A stretch of 64,000 bases of DNA from Floccularia luteovirens (taxonomy: Eukaryota; Basidiomycota; Agaricomycetes; Agaricales; Squamanitaceae): assembly GCA_009739215.1 (NCBI GenBank), contig VSJF01000009.1:310001-374000 (forward strand). Reading direction: 5' to 3'. The notes under the pieces are model-generated. The model searched no databases. It had not been told where the DNA came from and saw only the letters and a program-made list of their open reading frames with translations. Made by a program: the position numbers and the translations under genes. This document shows, in pieces, positions 32,280 through 52,663 of this stretch (position 1 is the stretch's first letter; every line of letters starts with the position of its first letter).

Positions 32280-32792
32280 TCATCCAATTTCAGGGTCCAT
32301 AGAAATGATGTAGGGCCTTGCGAGCTCAACAGTCCCTGAGAGTACAGGAAATATGACGTTCTCAAGAGTAAAAAGAAGGACGTCGCCCACGAGAGGCTGT
32401 ACACAGGAGGGGAAGTACCGCGTCACGAGAGTTCCAGAGCGACGAAGTTGGGATGAGAGGTCATGAATACTCGTTGGCAAAGCCGCGACAGAACCGCCTA
32501 GTGTATCCACGCCTGGGACCCCTGATATGAAATCACTGAGAGAGAGAATGCGGGATGTCGTTGTGCAGGCTTGTTTGTTCAATCCAGCGAGCTTATGATC
32601 ATCTCTTGACATTGCGTTGTGAACTTTGAGAGAAATATCACGGAGTTGGTCAACAGCGGGGACGACATAGTGGTCTACTACGGCCTTGACGATTCCGAAG
32701 CTTCTGTTAACAGCGAGGGTGGTACCATCACGATATATACGTAACAAGGGATGGATAAGTCTTGTGACCACTCTGGGTGCAAGAGCTACCAT
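32280..32792 (-). CDS. Small amphipathic protein, unknown (weakly perilipin-like)
   Basis: This 170-residue protein starts at ATG 32792, chosen because it has a good context (CCAAAATGG), lies about 100 bp downstream of a TATA box, and the region upstream reads like leader. It is Val/Leu-rich with alternating hydrophobic and basic residues (VVTRLIHPLLRIY, FGIVKAVVDHYVVPAVDQLRDIS, LLFTLENVIFPVLSG). It has no signal peptide and no Cys-rich region. The 'VDHYVVPAVDQ' style recalls fungal perilipin-like lipid-droplet proteins, but this is a weak impression and not an assignment. Single exon. It ends 61 bp before the start of the repeat-protein gene on the same strand. Confidence 0.6.
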   Translation of the reverse strand: MVALAPRVVTRLIHPLLRIYRDGTTLAVNRSFGIVKAVVDHYVVPAVDQLRDISLKVHNAMSRDDHKLAGLNKQACTTTSRILSLSDFISGVPGVDTLGGSVAALPTSIHDLSSQLRRSGTLVTRYFPSCVQPLVGDVLLFTLENVIFPVLSGTVELARPYIISMDPEIG

Positions 32793-32890
32793 TTTGGTTG
32801 GATGATTTGGTGATATTGGTTTGAGCGATGTGATAATGCGATATGGATGAAGCAAAGATATAAAGTAAGGAATGTTGCCTGAACATGGGA

Positions 32891-32897
32891 TTTTATA
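32891..32897 (-). promoter_or_regulatory. TATA box for the 170-residue gene
   Basis: TATAAAA on the minus strand, about 100 bp upstream of the chosen ATG at 32792. Confidence 0.6.
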
Positions 32898-34248
32898 GTC
32901 CTCCGGGCGGGGATTTGTTGGTTCAAGTTTGTGCACAGTGACATACCGACATAACGGCCAGCCTCTGGTTTTGTCAGCAGAGATTGCTGAATTTGCAAAG
33001 GTCCCCACAATACAACTGTGAGTCGATAGTTCGGCTCGATACTACCCTACTAGGGTAGAACGAACCTAAATGAACTATGTGTCCCAGGAGGTTACCTAGC
33101 ACTCAAAAGGTGAGTGATGGGGATATCTGGAATGGCTGGGTATTGTTATAATGTCGTTGCTTTGGAGATGAATTGTTCACATCTATGCGCGACTCCGTTA
33201 TGAAAACAAGCAGAATTTTTTGGTATTAACCATCTGGGCCATTACAAACCTGGGCCAACTTCTGCCAACAAGACCTCTGGGAACAAAGCTTGTAAGGCAG
33301 TAAACGAACCAATGCGCTTTCCCTTTAAAAGGCCGGGATACTGATCCCAGAAGCCATGGTAAGATGCGACCAAACACCTTGGATTCAGGATGGTTGATTA
33401 TCACATACGTACTCAGATGCCAAACTATCAGTATATGAAAAACACTGCTGATAGCTTACTCACATCTATAAGAAAAGTAACCAAAAAATGAAGCGACGTC
33501 GCCATCATTGCGGCATTCGGCGTCGGAACTAAAATTTTTGTGGCGCTCGGTCACTTCGCTAATGCTACTCCTTCTGATGTTGTCCCCATCAGTAAATTTG
33601 AGTTCATGATCAAGTATATGTTGGTATCTCCTGCTAGAAGCATTAATACCTTTCGAAAGATCAACCTCTAAATACCAGATCTCTCCGACACACACTAGTA
33701 CGAAATACTGACAGAATTATGCCACTGCCAAAAGATGTATTAACGGAGGATCATAAAGATCACGTACAAATCCAGCTAATGTACAGACCCCAAGTCGCCG
33801 AAGCGAGTTGTTATGTTTCCAGAGCCTGATTTTAATATTTGCAACACTAGTTAAAAATTGCAATAGAATGGTGATATCATATCTCTCTTGAGACGCAGGC
33901 TAAGAACATTTACACATCCATCGGGGAGTTGCACATGCATGATACTTTGTCCACATGAGTAGCCCAACGATCCAGATATCTACTGGGGTCTGACACGGAA
34001 GTTCAACGCGAAAATCACTCGTCGGTTTCTTATGAGACTACTGTATAAGTTGGCATCGCAGGTAGAAAAAACTGTGACTCAGCCACTCAGTAGGGGGGGA
34101 TAGGAACACAAAACAACTAAATTACTATTCAAAGGACATACATGAATCAACCAAAGATAATAGATAAACAAAGTTAAGACAATTTTTTTCTCCTCGAAAT
34201 ACCAGGATCCTTCATATTTCAGCAATTGACGTGGTAGACTTAAACCGA
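32898..34248. other. Intergenic, no supported gene
   Basis: There are two minus-strand frames (33198-33404, 33456-33695) of under 80 codons. The second is hydrophilic and might be part of a lost gene, but I recognise nothing. Contains the 3' flank of the first peroxidase gene. Confidence 0.45.
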
Positions 34249-36216
<1,968 letters not shown>

Positions 36217-36290
36217 TGTAGAGAGGTTGAGCCAAGTATTAGAACACTGAGTGACCAGGATCTGAAGACCTCCTGAGCATTTAGGAGGGT

Positions 36291-36297
36291 TTTTATA
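36291..36297 (-). promoter_or_regulatory. TATA box of peroxidase copy A
   Basis: TATAAAA on minus, about 75 bp upstream of the ATG. Confidence 0.65.
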
Positions 36298-37489
36298 CGA
36301 TGACAACATGCCAATAATGGTCAATATTCATGTCGAGCTGATAGGTGGGATTGTTTAGAGGATCAAGATCCAAGCGTGTCGCTTGAATGTGTTGCTCAAC
36401 CAATCGGATAGAAAACGACGGTACTTTGCAGAGATACAGGAGCGATATCCTGAGAGTGTAGACCACGGCAACCACGGCAATGGCAGCCATTATGATGAGC
36501 TAGCGTCGGCGGGAACGGTCGCATCTTGTTGAGAACAAAATATAATGATTTGAATTACACACTCGAATGGTAATCTTGATTGGGAAACACTATATTTACG
36601 CACCCTGTCACGTCAAGCCATTTCCAGCAGAACAGGATGTAATGCGCTCTGTAACATGAGGCTTATGAAATAGTGGACCATGTGGTGAAATGAGCATTGT
36701 AGGCCTGGCTGGTAGTTGTCAATTGATGATATTCTAAGAATAGCATCGAGCAAGGCTTCTTGGAGAAGTTTAAGCGTTGATTGCTGGTGTTCGAAGTTTA
36801 TTTTGGTAGAAGGGAAGTTTCCGAGTTTGTTTTATTTCTCACAAGTAAACGGGTTCTTCGTTGCCGGGAAAAGGAGGATAAGGTGTTCCATGCAGTGAAA
36901 AATATCAGAACGCTATGAGAACGAGTGATATTTGGACTACCAAGGTTATTGTTTTGGAGGCCATGCTCACATTGTGGGAATTGTGTCGACATTGCCATTA
37001 GGCTAAAGGCTAATCATAACACTCTTCGGAACTTGCTTATCTGGATCGTTATCCACTTTCTTTCTCAATTCGATGAGGAGGATAATACCAACGACAAGTC
37101 ATAACCATAGTGATAGTCAATATCAGAATGTACTCCGAGCTCATAAATGTTTGCTTGTAAGCGTGGGTCGGTGTGGCCCGTTACCCACATCTCAGACAAT
37201 ATATAGCAACCATTGATACTTCTTCCTTCGGTATAACAGGATGAGTAATTGAGTCTTTGTGATAGGACGATGATTGTATACGTACATTCCGAAATCAAAA
37301 AAAAACTCTCATCGAAGCACTCTGAGGTCAAAACCGGTTATGATGCGCAGTTGATTGAAGATATATTTGGTAATGCGGAATGCAAAACGTTATCGCTGAG
37401 AGTATTCATCTATTATTGATCCTAGATTGTTTCATTCTCAATTTTATTCTTTTTCAAGGTTTGAGTTTAATATTTTGAAGGATTCTTTC
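36298..37489. other. Intergenic between peroxidase copies A and B
   Basis: Upstream region of copy A. Only short frames; no domain, tRNA or repeat recognised. Confidence 0.5.
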
Positions 37490-37653
37490 ATTAGTTGCAA
37501 CCCACGCTCAAATCAAGTGATACTCATAACGACTTTTATTTTCACAAGATACAACAGAGGTACATAGAAATATTTGAGAAAGGAGGATCAAAGGCATCGA
37601 CCAGCAATAACGACAAAGGAAGCAGGATGTTACTTGAAATTTATTATGTGAAT

Positions 37654-39603
<1,950 letters not shown>

Positions 39604-39665
39604 TGTACTGGATGCTGTAGGAGAATTAGTGTCCTGAGCTGGTTTTTCATACAGAAACACCTTCG

Positions 39666-39673
39666 TATTTATA
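39666..39673 (-). promoter_or_regulatory. TATA box of peroxidase copy B
   Basis: TATAAATA on minus, about 65 bp upstream of the ATG at 39603. Confidence 0.65.
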
Positions 39674-41189
39674 CCTCAACACTCCAATGATTTTGTATAT
39701 TATGTGTTGCAGATTCCAGCCTTCTGGGATGCCATTCACACCAAAAAAAGTGTGCCAGTGAGTTGGACAGAGTAAAAAAAGCTTTCGTGCAACTTTCAGA
39801 CCACCCGCAAGCATGGAACTTGAGAGAATTGAAATCTGGTGTGGGTAGGGCATAAAAGAATAGCGTTATTATTGGCAAGTAAGTTGAATTGGAGAAATCA
39901 TTTGCGAACGAAGAAACTTCCGTTCATCTATTTGAATCACTGAGATCAAGCCGTAGCTGAAAATGTTAATGGCTTGCCATGATAACAGCTTGGAAGACCC
40001 ACCACTAATCTGGGTCCTTCACAACTGCCAACCAAGTTCCTCATTCTTGGACTTCATACTTGAACGATTTGCGGCATTTCTGCACGGCATGCTTGCCGCT
40101 GGAGCATCTTGATCACGCGTGAAACGTTGATAGAACTTGGCCACACTCTACCTCGGGATGTCTCGAGATGCCTTGTGCGTCAATCATGGGGGTGGATGTC
40201 GACTGACAAGCGCACAGTTCCAATATCGACAAAAACCTTGCAAGGATTGCCAAGGTTAAACACCGTAATTTCAAGGCAATGTCCCGGAAAAAGCCCGCCC
40301 AACTATACACAAGTCAAATTAGCTAAATTTGAAGCTTGTGTATGCTGGTAATGATGGCACGCAGGTTATATCTTCCCGCGGTGACAGTCTCGAGGGTTGT
40401 GGCTGGTTATGGTACGAAGTCTAAAAACAAAAATCTAGGAACCGGTTTTCGTTGAGCCGATATCATCAATTTGCCGGTTTGAGCGGAATTGCATGCTTAT
40501 TTCGACTCTGACTGCCAACATGTTAGGATGTATATTCCAGGTTCACGTAGATGTGTCATTCTGGCCAGTTTTATTCTGAACTGATGGTAGAGGTGAATGT
40601 GTGCGTACTCGTACTTATGAAATCTTGAACGTGGTTCATGAATCGAGCAGTTCTATTACAGGTTTGCATGTCGAACAGTCTCTTAGATGCGTTAAACAGC
40701 ATTGCGGCTGTAAGTGCAATTCTCAGGCCGTTACCAGTACACGATACGGCAGCTGGTCTCTGCTCTTGATGCTATACTTCTGGAAAGAACAGATAACAAT
40801 CAGATTGATGGCCATGAGACTCTATTTTCATGTTATTTTCTCATGTGCAAGCAAATTTTCTTGATGTCGCGGATACATTTGGGTCTTTTGGATGTTAGTT
40901 TCAGTTGAAGCTTTCAGCGTGGGTGTATAAGTATCGGTGATATGCATTGTGTATATATCCGGGTCTTCGTTGAGACTATCTTCATCTCATGACAGTCCGT
41001 ATTCCTCGGGATGGTACACAAACAATGATTTTTGATCTCATGTCAAGTCGGTTACGGGAACGGGTATTCATAGTAAGGTTTCAATGCGGAGTCCGACTGT
41101 ATAGATCTGTGCGTTAGATATTCGGGGCCTATCCACTGTGGGACTGCATTTCTTTTTGCTTAGCAGACTTACTTGTTCCAAATATATAT
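39674..41189. other. Intergenic upstream of peroxidase copy B
   Basis: No gene recognised. Most of it (to about 41050) is the upstream half of duplication unit 1 and resembles 43400-44600. Confidence 0.5.
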
Positions 41190-41358
41190 ATCTTTCCAAA
41201 TGGAAGTCACAACCAAGTCAAATGAACAGTCAAACTATAACAACTTTTATTTCCACGATAGCAGAAGGGTACATAAAGAGATTTCGAGAGAAATATTCAC
41301 CTAAGTCGGCCATAATAACGATTGAAGACACTTTGTTATGTGTGATCCACATGTCATT

Positions 41359-43310
<1,952 letters not shown>

Positions 43311-43376
43311 GGCGGTAATTGCTAGAGGAATTGAATTACTGTCCTGAGCTTGTCTTTTGTGCACCAAACGACTGCG

Positions 43377-43384
43377 TATTTATA
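43377..43384 (-). promoter_or_regulatory. TATA box of peroxidase copy C
   Basis: TATAAATA on minus, about 67 bp upstream of the ATG at 43310, in the same place as in copy B. Confidence 0.65.
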
Positions 43385-44974
43385 CTACGACGCTCCTATG
43401 CTTTTCGACATTTATGTGCTTGTCGTTGATCCCAATATTCTGGACTATTGTTCTCACCCAACAGTGACTTGATACAATGCTCAACCGAAAACTCGGGATT
43501 TATCATGGGGATGCCAGTGATTTGGATGCAATAGAAATCAGGCTTCCTTCGCGTAACTTTCAACGGCACTGCAACTATGGCCATGAGAATTGAGGTCCAG
43601 CAAATGGGTAGAGTAGAAGGCGTAGCGCTTGATAACGGCAGGCCGACACTGTATTCATGCAAAATGGTATGAATGAGCAACTTCTATTCGTCTTTGTCTA
43701 GAGTGGAAATATAATTTACATGACATGATGATACTTTGACACACCCTTGCTCTGGGTACTCCACAACGCCCAGGTTCCTCATTCCCAAATTGCGTAAATG
43801 CTATAGAAATTGTTCCGTTGTTACAAGGTTTCATGCCTATACACATATACTATAATCTGAACGCGCCGCCTTGGTGAACGTTGCTCAATGGCTAATCCAC
43901 AGCCAAGCTAGCAATATCGACAGTTTTCGTATCTGGTCATGTAGTGTATATGTTCCCGTAGTGATGGTACCGAGGTCATAGCTGTCTGCAAGGTCTAAAA
44001 GAGTGATGCAGTCACCGGTTTTCTCTTCAGCCGACCCCTATGCCGGTTTGAGTGGAGCTGAATGCCGCGACACTTATTGTCTACATGTTGCAATGGCCTT
44101 CAAGTGATCATTGATGAATCTTCGCGAAAACTCTTCATTTGCTGGTCAGTTCTTTCCACGTCGGGGATGTCGATGAAGAAGTTGGTCTGGTTGACGTAAG
44201 CAATTCAATGATTTAAATGCTTCTTGAAGTGCCCAGTACTCGAGCTGCAGGGAACTTATCGACAAGCAGTGAAATGGCAGGAAGTCGAAACAGTCGCTTC
44301 GGATCCGGATAACTAGCTGGCTTGATGAATGCCCTCCTAGCATTGTTCTATTTCTCATGCTATCGCTATACATATGTATACCCAAAATCAATGAGGTTCT
44401 ATATTTTGAACATCTGCTCCAACACCACAAGTTATATCTAGGACATATTCTCAGCTGCTACCCTAAGTTGGGAGACAAGTTTTTTTTCTGATGTCCCAGG
44501 TTTTGGGTCTTATCGATACCGATTTCAATTGATACTTACTACCAGCGTGTGTATCAATCATCGGTGACTTGATATTACTGCATATCCGGACCTTCAATTC
44601 GACTATATATCATCGTTTCTGGACATGTTGTATCTCGGAGCACCACGCCGAAACCATTCAACTCATTGTCTCCTATTACGAAGCACACTTTTTACTCACG
44701 TTAAAACGGTCCTGTGTGATAATAAAAAAAAGGCAATCTGTTTCCTATCTTTCCGCAGTAGACTCCAAGAATGAAACTGAGTTTTGGTCTGGGAGTGTTG
44801 CGTATATCTGCTATCGAATCTTGGAACAATACCATCCCTTTCTTGCCGGAGCTATAGTTTTTGTGGTATTGCAAATACATGTAATGAACGTCATAAGAGA
44901 TATGCTAAACACAAGAGTAGAGGTAGTTAGTGAGCTACAGTGGTACCATAGACCTAGAAATACGAGTTGAACAC
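43385..44974. other. Intergenic upstream of peroxidase copy C
   Basis: No gene recognised. Mostly the upstream part of duplication unit 2. Confidence 0.5.
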
Positions 44975-45779
44975 CTAAGATGGGCGTGTAGCGGGTGGAG
45001 AGGCATCTTCATGAGCACCTCCCGGTAGAGCATGTTGCTCAGGTTCCGGTCCATCTACACCAACATTTCTGACCGGGTATGGATGGTCGTCACGACCCGG
45101 ATCTGTTGCTTCTCCCACGCTGGGTAAACGTACTTGCATCTCTAAGGCATTGTATTTTGGAGGACCACCATAACTATCATATGCAGGTAAAAGATCTTTG
45201 TCACCTTCCCAACCATCAAGTCTACGTCCGGCATCATCGATATGGGCTCCTCGTGTACGATGTCCTGGACCTTGGTATGTTGCGGGAAGAGCTGTAAGGG
45301 GAGGAACAATGCCGGTAGTTCTTGGGTATACCCGTGACCTAGGTGCGTCTTGCCCCCCACGACCTCCTTCCATGCTGAAAAACCCGGTCATTTGCCGATT
45401 CCCCCTTCGCAATTGTACAAACCTACATTGGAGTTGTAAGTCAGTGGACAAAAGATAATTCGCCAACATGATTACCTCCGGAAAATGATACACCCCACAG
45501 CTACAAGGGCGATCGCTAAGAACACAAATTCTAGAACCGTCTGCTTGACAATGTAAGCTTCTTATAAACATAAAACATGAAAGCACTTCGCACTTTAGTA
45601 ACGTTGCTCTTAATTTCTGTAGGGTGTGGTGGAGGCACCAGAGTTGAAGGGTCCGGAAAGAAAACTGAAAGTGAAGTGGTAGCTTGCCGAGGCTGGATGA
45701 CCAGCAGTGTTGGTGGAGCATACCCACTACTTCCTGTACCTGAAAGGTTGAAGGTCTTTACAACAGTTTGAGTGGCCAT
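44975..45779 (-). CDS. Single-pass membrane protein with a Pro-rich tail
   Basis: Three exons (45779-45594, 45543-45476, 45422-44975) give exactly 702 nt, 233 residues. The first intron has a weak donor (GTGCGA) but keeps the frame. The N-terminal 62 residues are Ser/Thr/Pro-rich without a signal peptide. One helix follows (QTVLEFVFLAIALVAVGCIIF), then the stop-transfer Arg-Arg and LRRGNRQ. The cytoplasmic tail is Pro/Gly/Asp-rich and contains LLPAYDSYGGPPKY, with a PPxY motif of the kind bound by WW domains of Rsp5-type ubiquitin ligases. This layout is common among uncharacterised Agaricomycete membrane proteins. Function unknown. Confidence 0.65.
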
Positions 45780-48700
45780 TTGATGAAGCAGTGTGTTCTT
45801 GCTTCAAGAGTATATGAGGCTATGGAGCTCAACAGCGACAGCAGAGTGGACGTGCTGTATGCATTTGCATGCTTCCAAGTTTGACCTTACCGGTCCCATG
45901 GCCTGTCCATAAGTAAATACAGTTTATTGTTAATTTTAATTATCATATATATTTGTCCCTATTTGCCCATCTGTCACATGTCCGTTCCTGTAGAAGTCAT
46001 TTTCGCGACAGGATGTCTTGACAAGCTCTCAATGCGTCCCACTCTTTTGCTACAGAAATCAGGACGTTCTGCTTGGAAAGGTATGTTTTTAATATACACA
46101 AGTGCGAGGCTAAATTGCCGTAGGACCATATTTTGAGGCCTTTCCGAACCTCAGAGATTCTTTGATCAACCATGTGCCCGTGAAGACCAAAGCAAGGTCA
46201 TGTACAATCCTACCAAACTTTGTAGGGTAAGCGTTCCGGAACCAAACCGACGAAATAACAGCTTTGACCCTCTTGTTTAGCATCCGGTTCTTGGTACATA
46301 ACGGCAAAGACTATCTACCAGTGCAGGTTACTCAGGACATGGTTGGGCACAAGCTTGGAGAGTTTTCGCACACGAAGAAAAGATTTACTTATAGGTGTGT
46401 CCCAGCTGGAACTAAGTATGATAATATGCCACCTCATAATTTTTGAACAGAGCAACAAAAAAGTAATCTATTCAAAATAATATCATATCGTATTCCCTTT
46501 ATGTCCCAACCCTTCAGGCTGCGGATTCAAATGTGCCTGCCATTGGCTACCTACACATTTAAATAATCAACCCATTCACCGCCTCCAGGACTGACATTCC
46601 CTAGGAACTTCTATCAGACTCAAGTGGGCAAGATAGCTGTGCTCTGGTTCAAGCTCTTTTGAACCCCACTCCTGACAGGACTGACTATTCATGAGTTTGC
46701 ATAGCTCATAAAAATCAGAACGTATAACAGAAATCTTCCAAGCGCTTCTTGTAACGTGATGTACAGCATCAGCGTGCAATGTAAGAGCATCGTGAATGGC
46801 CAGTCAGATTCTGATGTCTGATGTCTGGTAGGTTAAGTCTCACCTTAAGTATCTCAGGCGCTAAACCTATGGGTCACATTCGCGAGTCAATGACACTGGT
46901 GGCATACGACACCATTCAATCCTAGCATCCCTCGTGTTTTCAGACTGTCAAGGTAACATTGCTAAGATCTAGGTCGGGGTTATAATCACCTCCTCATTAC
47001 TTATCCTACTAAGGCTATGATAACATAACCTTGGGCAGTGTTATTCAGTGATCTGTGTTACTGCCTAAAAAGTGGAATCGTGCGTTCATTATATGGAAAA
47101 CTTTATGTCATGTTCAACCTCCTTGAAGCCTCTAGTTTAGAATTTCGATTGTTCGTTGGTATGAATAAGTCAAAAAAACTACATTGTTCGGAGGACTAGC
47201 AATACGGCGGGTAGCCGATCTCACCGGGATGCTTCAAGGCATATGAATCAGCAGGAATGAAACACATCACACGATAACATATCAAGGTGAAGAATTCCAC
47301 TTTTTTTTGGACGGGCTTGATATTTATGAGAACATCTCTTGGGATGAATTAGTACCGCAATACGGTGGCTATCAGGCAACATTTCGAGTTTGGGCCTCAT
47401 GACGGCCGTTATACCTCTTCTAATAAATAACTATCAGAAGTTGACCGGAACTATTTCCGGCGTCGGAAATCACATCGAGGTATGGGTTTCAAGACTTTCA
47501 ACGAACATTTTGTAGCTCAATACCGCTCGACAAATGTTTCCTGCTCTTACTGGAAAATCAACTGGGATATACTCAAAGCTTGTCGCTATACTTAGCTTGA
47601 ATGGGAGGGGATTCCAAGTTTCCTAAATTGACACAAAATTTTGCAAAAACTGTCACAGCCACGACGAAATTTCTAAATTTCATTCCCCACCTCGGCGATC
47701 ACACGGCAGCCATCAAAACCCTCCGATTTAGAGTCCATCTCCATTGGATGACTTGGTGATTTAGAGGCGGAGTCTGAAGAATCAATATTAATCAATTATC
47801 ATCCTTTCTCAAACTGATTCCTAGCACTGAATCATCTAGGAGAATTGATTTTTATTATTGATAGTACATTCAGATCAACCCACAAAAAAGCATAACATAG
47901 GGAAGTCACTGAGTGGTTCGAACGATGTGTAATTAGAAAAATTTCGACACCAGTTCAATTTCCAAAAAAAGAAGATATATTTAAGTAATGCTCCTAAAAT
48001 GTGCTGTCATACTGCTTATCAAGAGTTTTTGCAACATGGTCAGTTCTGGAGTCAGGTGGTGATTATAAGAAACATTTGGTACGATATAGACTCTGGTAGT
48101 TTTCCTACGCCCGGTTGTCCCGATTTTGGTTTCGCAAACAACAAAGCACACTTGCAGAAGAACATCGGTTGTTACCTCATTTTGTCCCCAGGCAACTGAT
48201 CGCAAAGAAGCTTGAAGGACTTCTTGTAGTAGCTGATACAGTATTGTACCAGGAAGGTTTAATTGCCAAGAATGCTGAAATAATATCTCTTATAGTATCA
48301 ATCATTGTACAAGGCAACCGCTCCAATAGCTATGTTACTTGTAGCTACACAGGTTATTGTGTATGATCCAAACCATATGTAAAACATGTGTGGTTAGTAA
48401 CCTCGAATAATTGTCTGAGCTGTGCCGAACGGCTTGTATCATATTGGGTTGAATTGTTGAGTAAACTTGTACATCAGTGAGATGGAACAAAATTAGCGAT
48501 GACCGTCATCTTACAGAGGCTGTGTATGGAGCTCGTTCGCTGAAGATAAAAGAAAGAGAGAACTGTGTGTATGTATCATACGATGAGAACGTAAACGAAG
48601 GGGTGATAGTAGTACATAATTAAATTTCAGTGGTTCCCTAGGAGACAACGAACTGAAGAACGATAATTCGCCGCGGATAGATCCGGTCAGTGGCACTGCT

Positions 48701-48990
48701 ATTGCAGGTTGCAGGTCCACACTTGAACACCGTCTGAGTAAACTACATATCTACTCCTTATTGCTTAGACCTCCCTTTCTACCATCTCTTACTTTTCTTC
48801 ATTATCATAAACAACGATCCAACCTCCTCCTCTCAGCTCTTCTCATTTTGCTCTTTATCATCCCGTATCTCTGATCCCTTTCCAACATCAGATACAGCAA
48901 ATCCCGTCATTTTGATCTGTACAGCCAGGGTTCACCATAAATTTCTTGACACCCTACCAAATTTTCTCCTTGAAGTTTGGCTTTAGAATC
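45780..48990. other. Long intergenic region, no supported gene
   Basis: AT-rich with scattered short frames, the longest about 80 codons near 48.0-48.4 kb and open on both strands. No recognisable domain, tRNA or element end. The last 250 bp are pyrimidine-rich on the plus strand, typical of the region upstream of fungal start codons, and probably hold the kinase promoter and leader. Confidence 0.5.
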
Positions 48991-51881
<2,891 letters not shown>

Positions 51882-52588
51882 ACATCGATCGGTCCTCGTG
51901 TATATATGTAACACTGTATGGCAGTATTGGAGCAATGTTGCTCCAATCCACACATTTTGGGCCAGATGACGACCAAGACATATCGCCGTTCTTTTGAGCC
52001 TTTTCGAACCTTCGCACTAATCCCCCTACTTCTTTTCTTTTTACGTCAAGATCTATCACCATGTTATTTAACGTATCCCCATTACAGCGAACTTCTGTCG
52101 TAATTCTTTTGCCCCTATCCCTCTTCCCTCCTCTCTTCGGTCCATTTAAACTTTTTTTTTTCGTTTCCTCTTTGTAGAATGGATCGACTTTGTTTGTTTC
52201 TTCATTTGCACTACGCAAAACACCTACTTGTGTTTTATTATTTTACTGTCTAGTTGGAAAGATTAGCACACATTGGGTACTGTATTACTTGGAAATTAAA
52301 GGTTACTTGCTTGAATAGAAAAAGAAGAAAAGAAGAAGCAAAGAACGATGATAATTGGGGAAAGATAGTGCCTAGCAGGAAGCGCACGTGGGAGACGATG
52401 AATAATCGATTGGAGGACGACTCTCGTTATTCCGAGCTCTCGGCACCTTGTCGAAGCCTGTCGACAGCTGTTTCTCAAGCCTTCCCTTAGGCCCGGAGGC
52501 AAATCCGCTTCTTTTATATTGGCCTCACTGCTTACAGTGTATCTTCCTCGCTGTTGGATACATCCTGCAGCGTTTTTAATTTCGGCTG
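51882..52588. other. Kinase 3' flank and CNOT11 upstream region
   Basis: Pyrimidine-rich tracts around 52020-52170. No gene supported; a short overlapping frame on each strand at 52250-52500 has no recognisable content. Confidence 0.5.
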
Positions 52589-52663
52589 ATGATGCATACT
52601 TTTCTTAATCCACCGATGATCCACCACACACACACACGTTCTCCTCCGCCACCAACAACACAA

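Noticed and set aside
32219..32400. Fusion of the 170-residue protein and the repeat protein into one gene
   Set aside because: Several GT-AG combinations across the stop codon were tried; none preserved the frame of both parts.
47910..47935. Possible tRNA B box (GGTTCGAACGA)
   Set aside because: Lacks the terminal CC and there is no A box or cloverleaf partner at the right distance.
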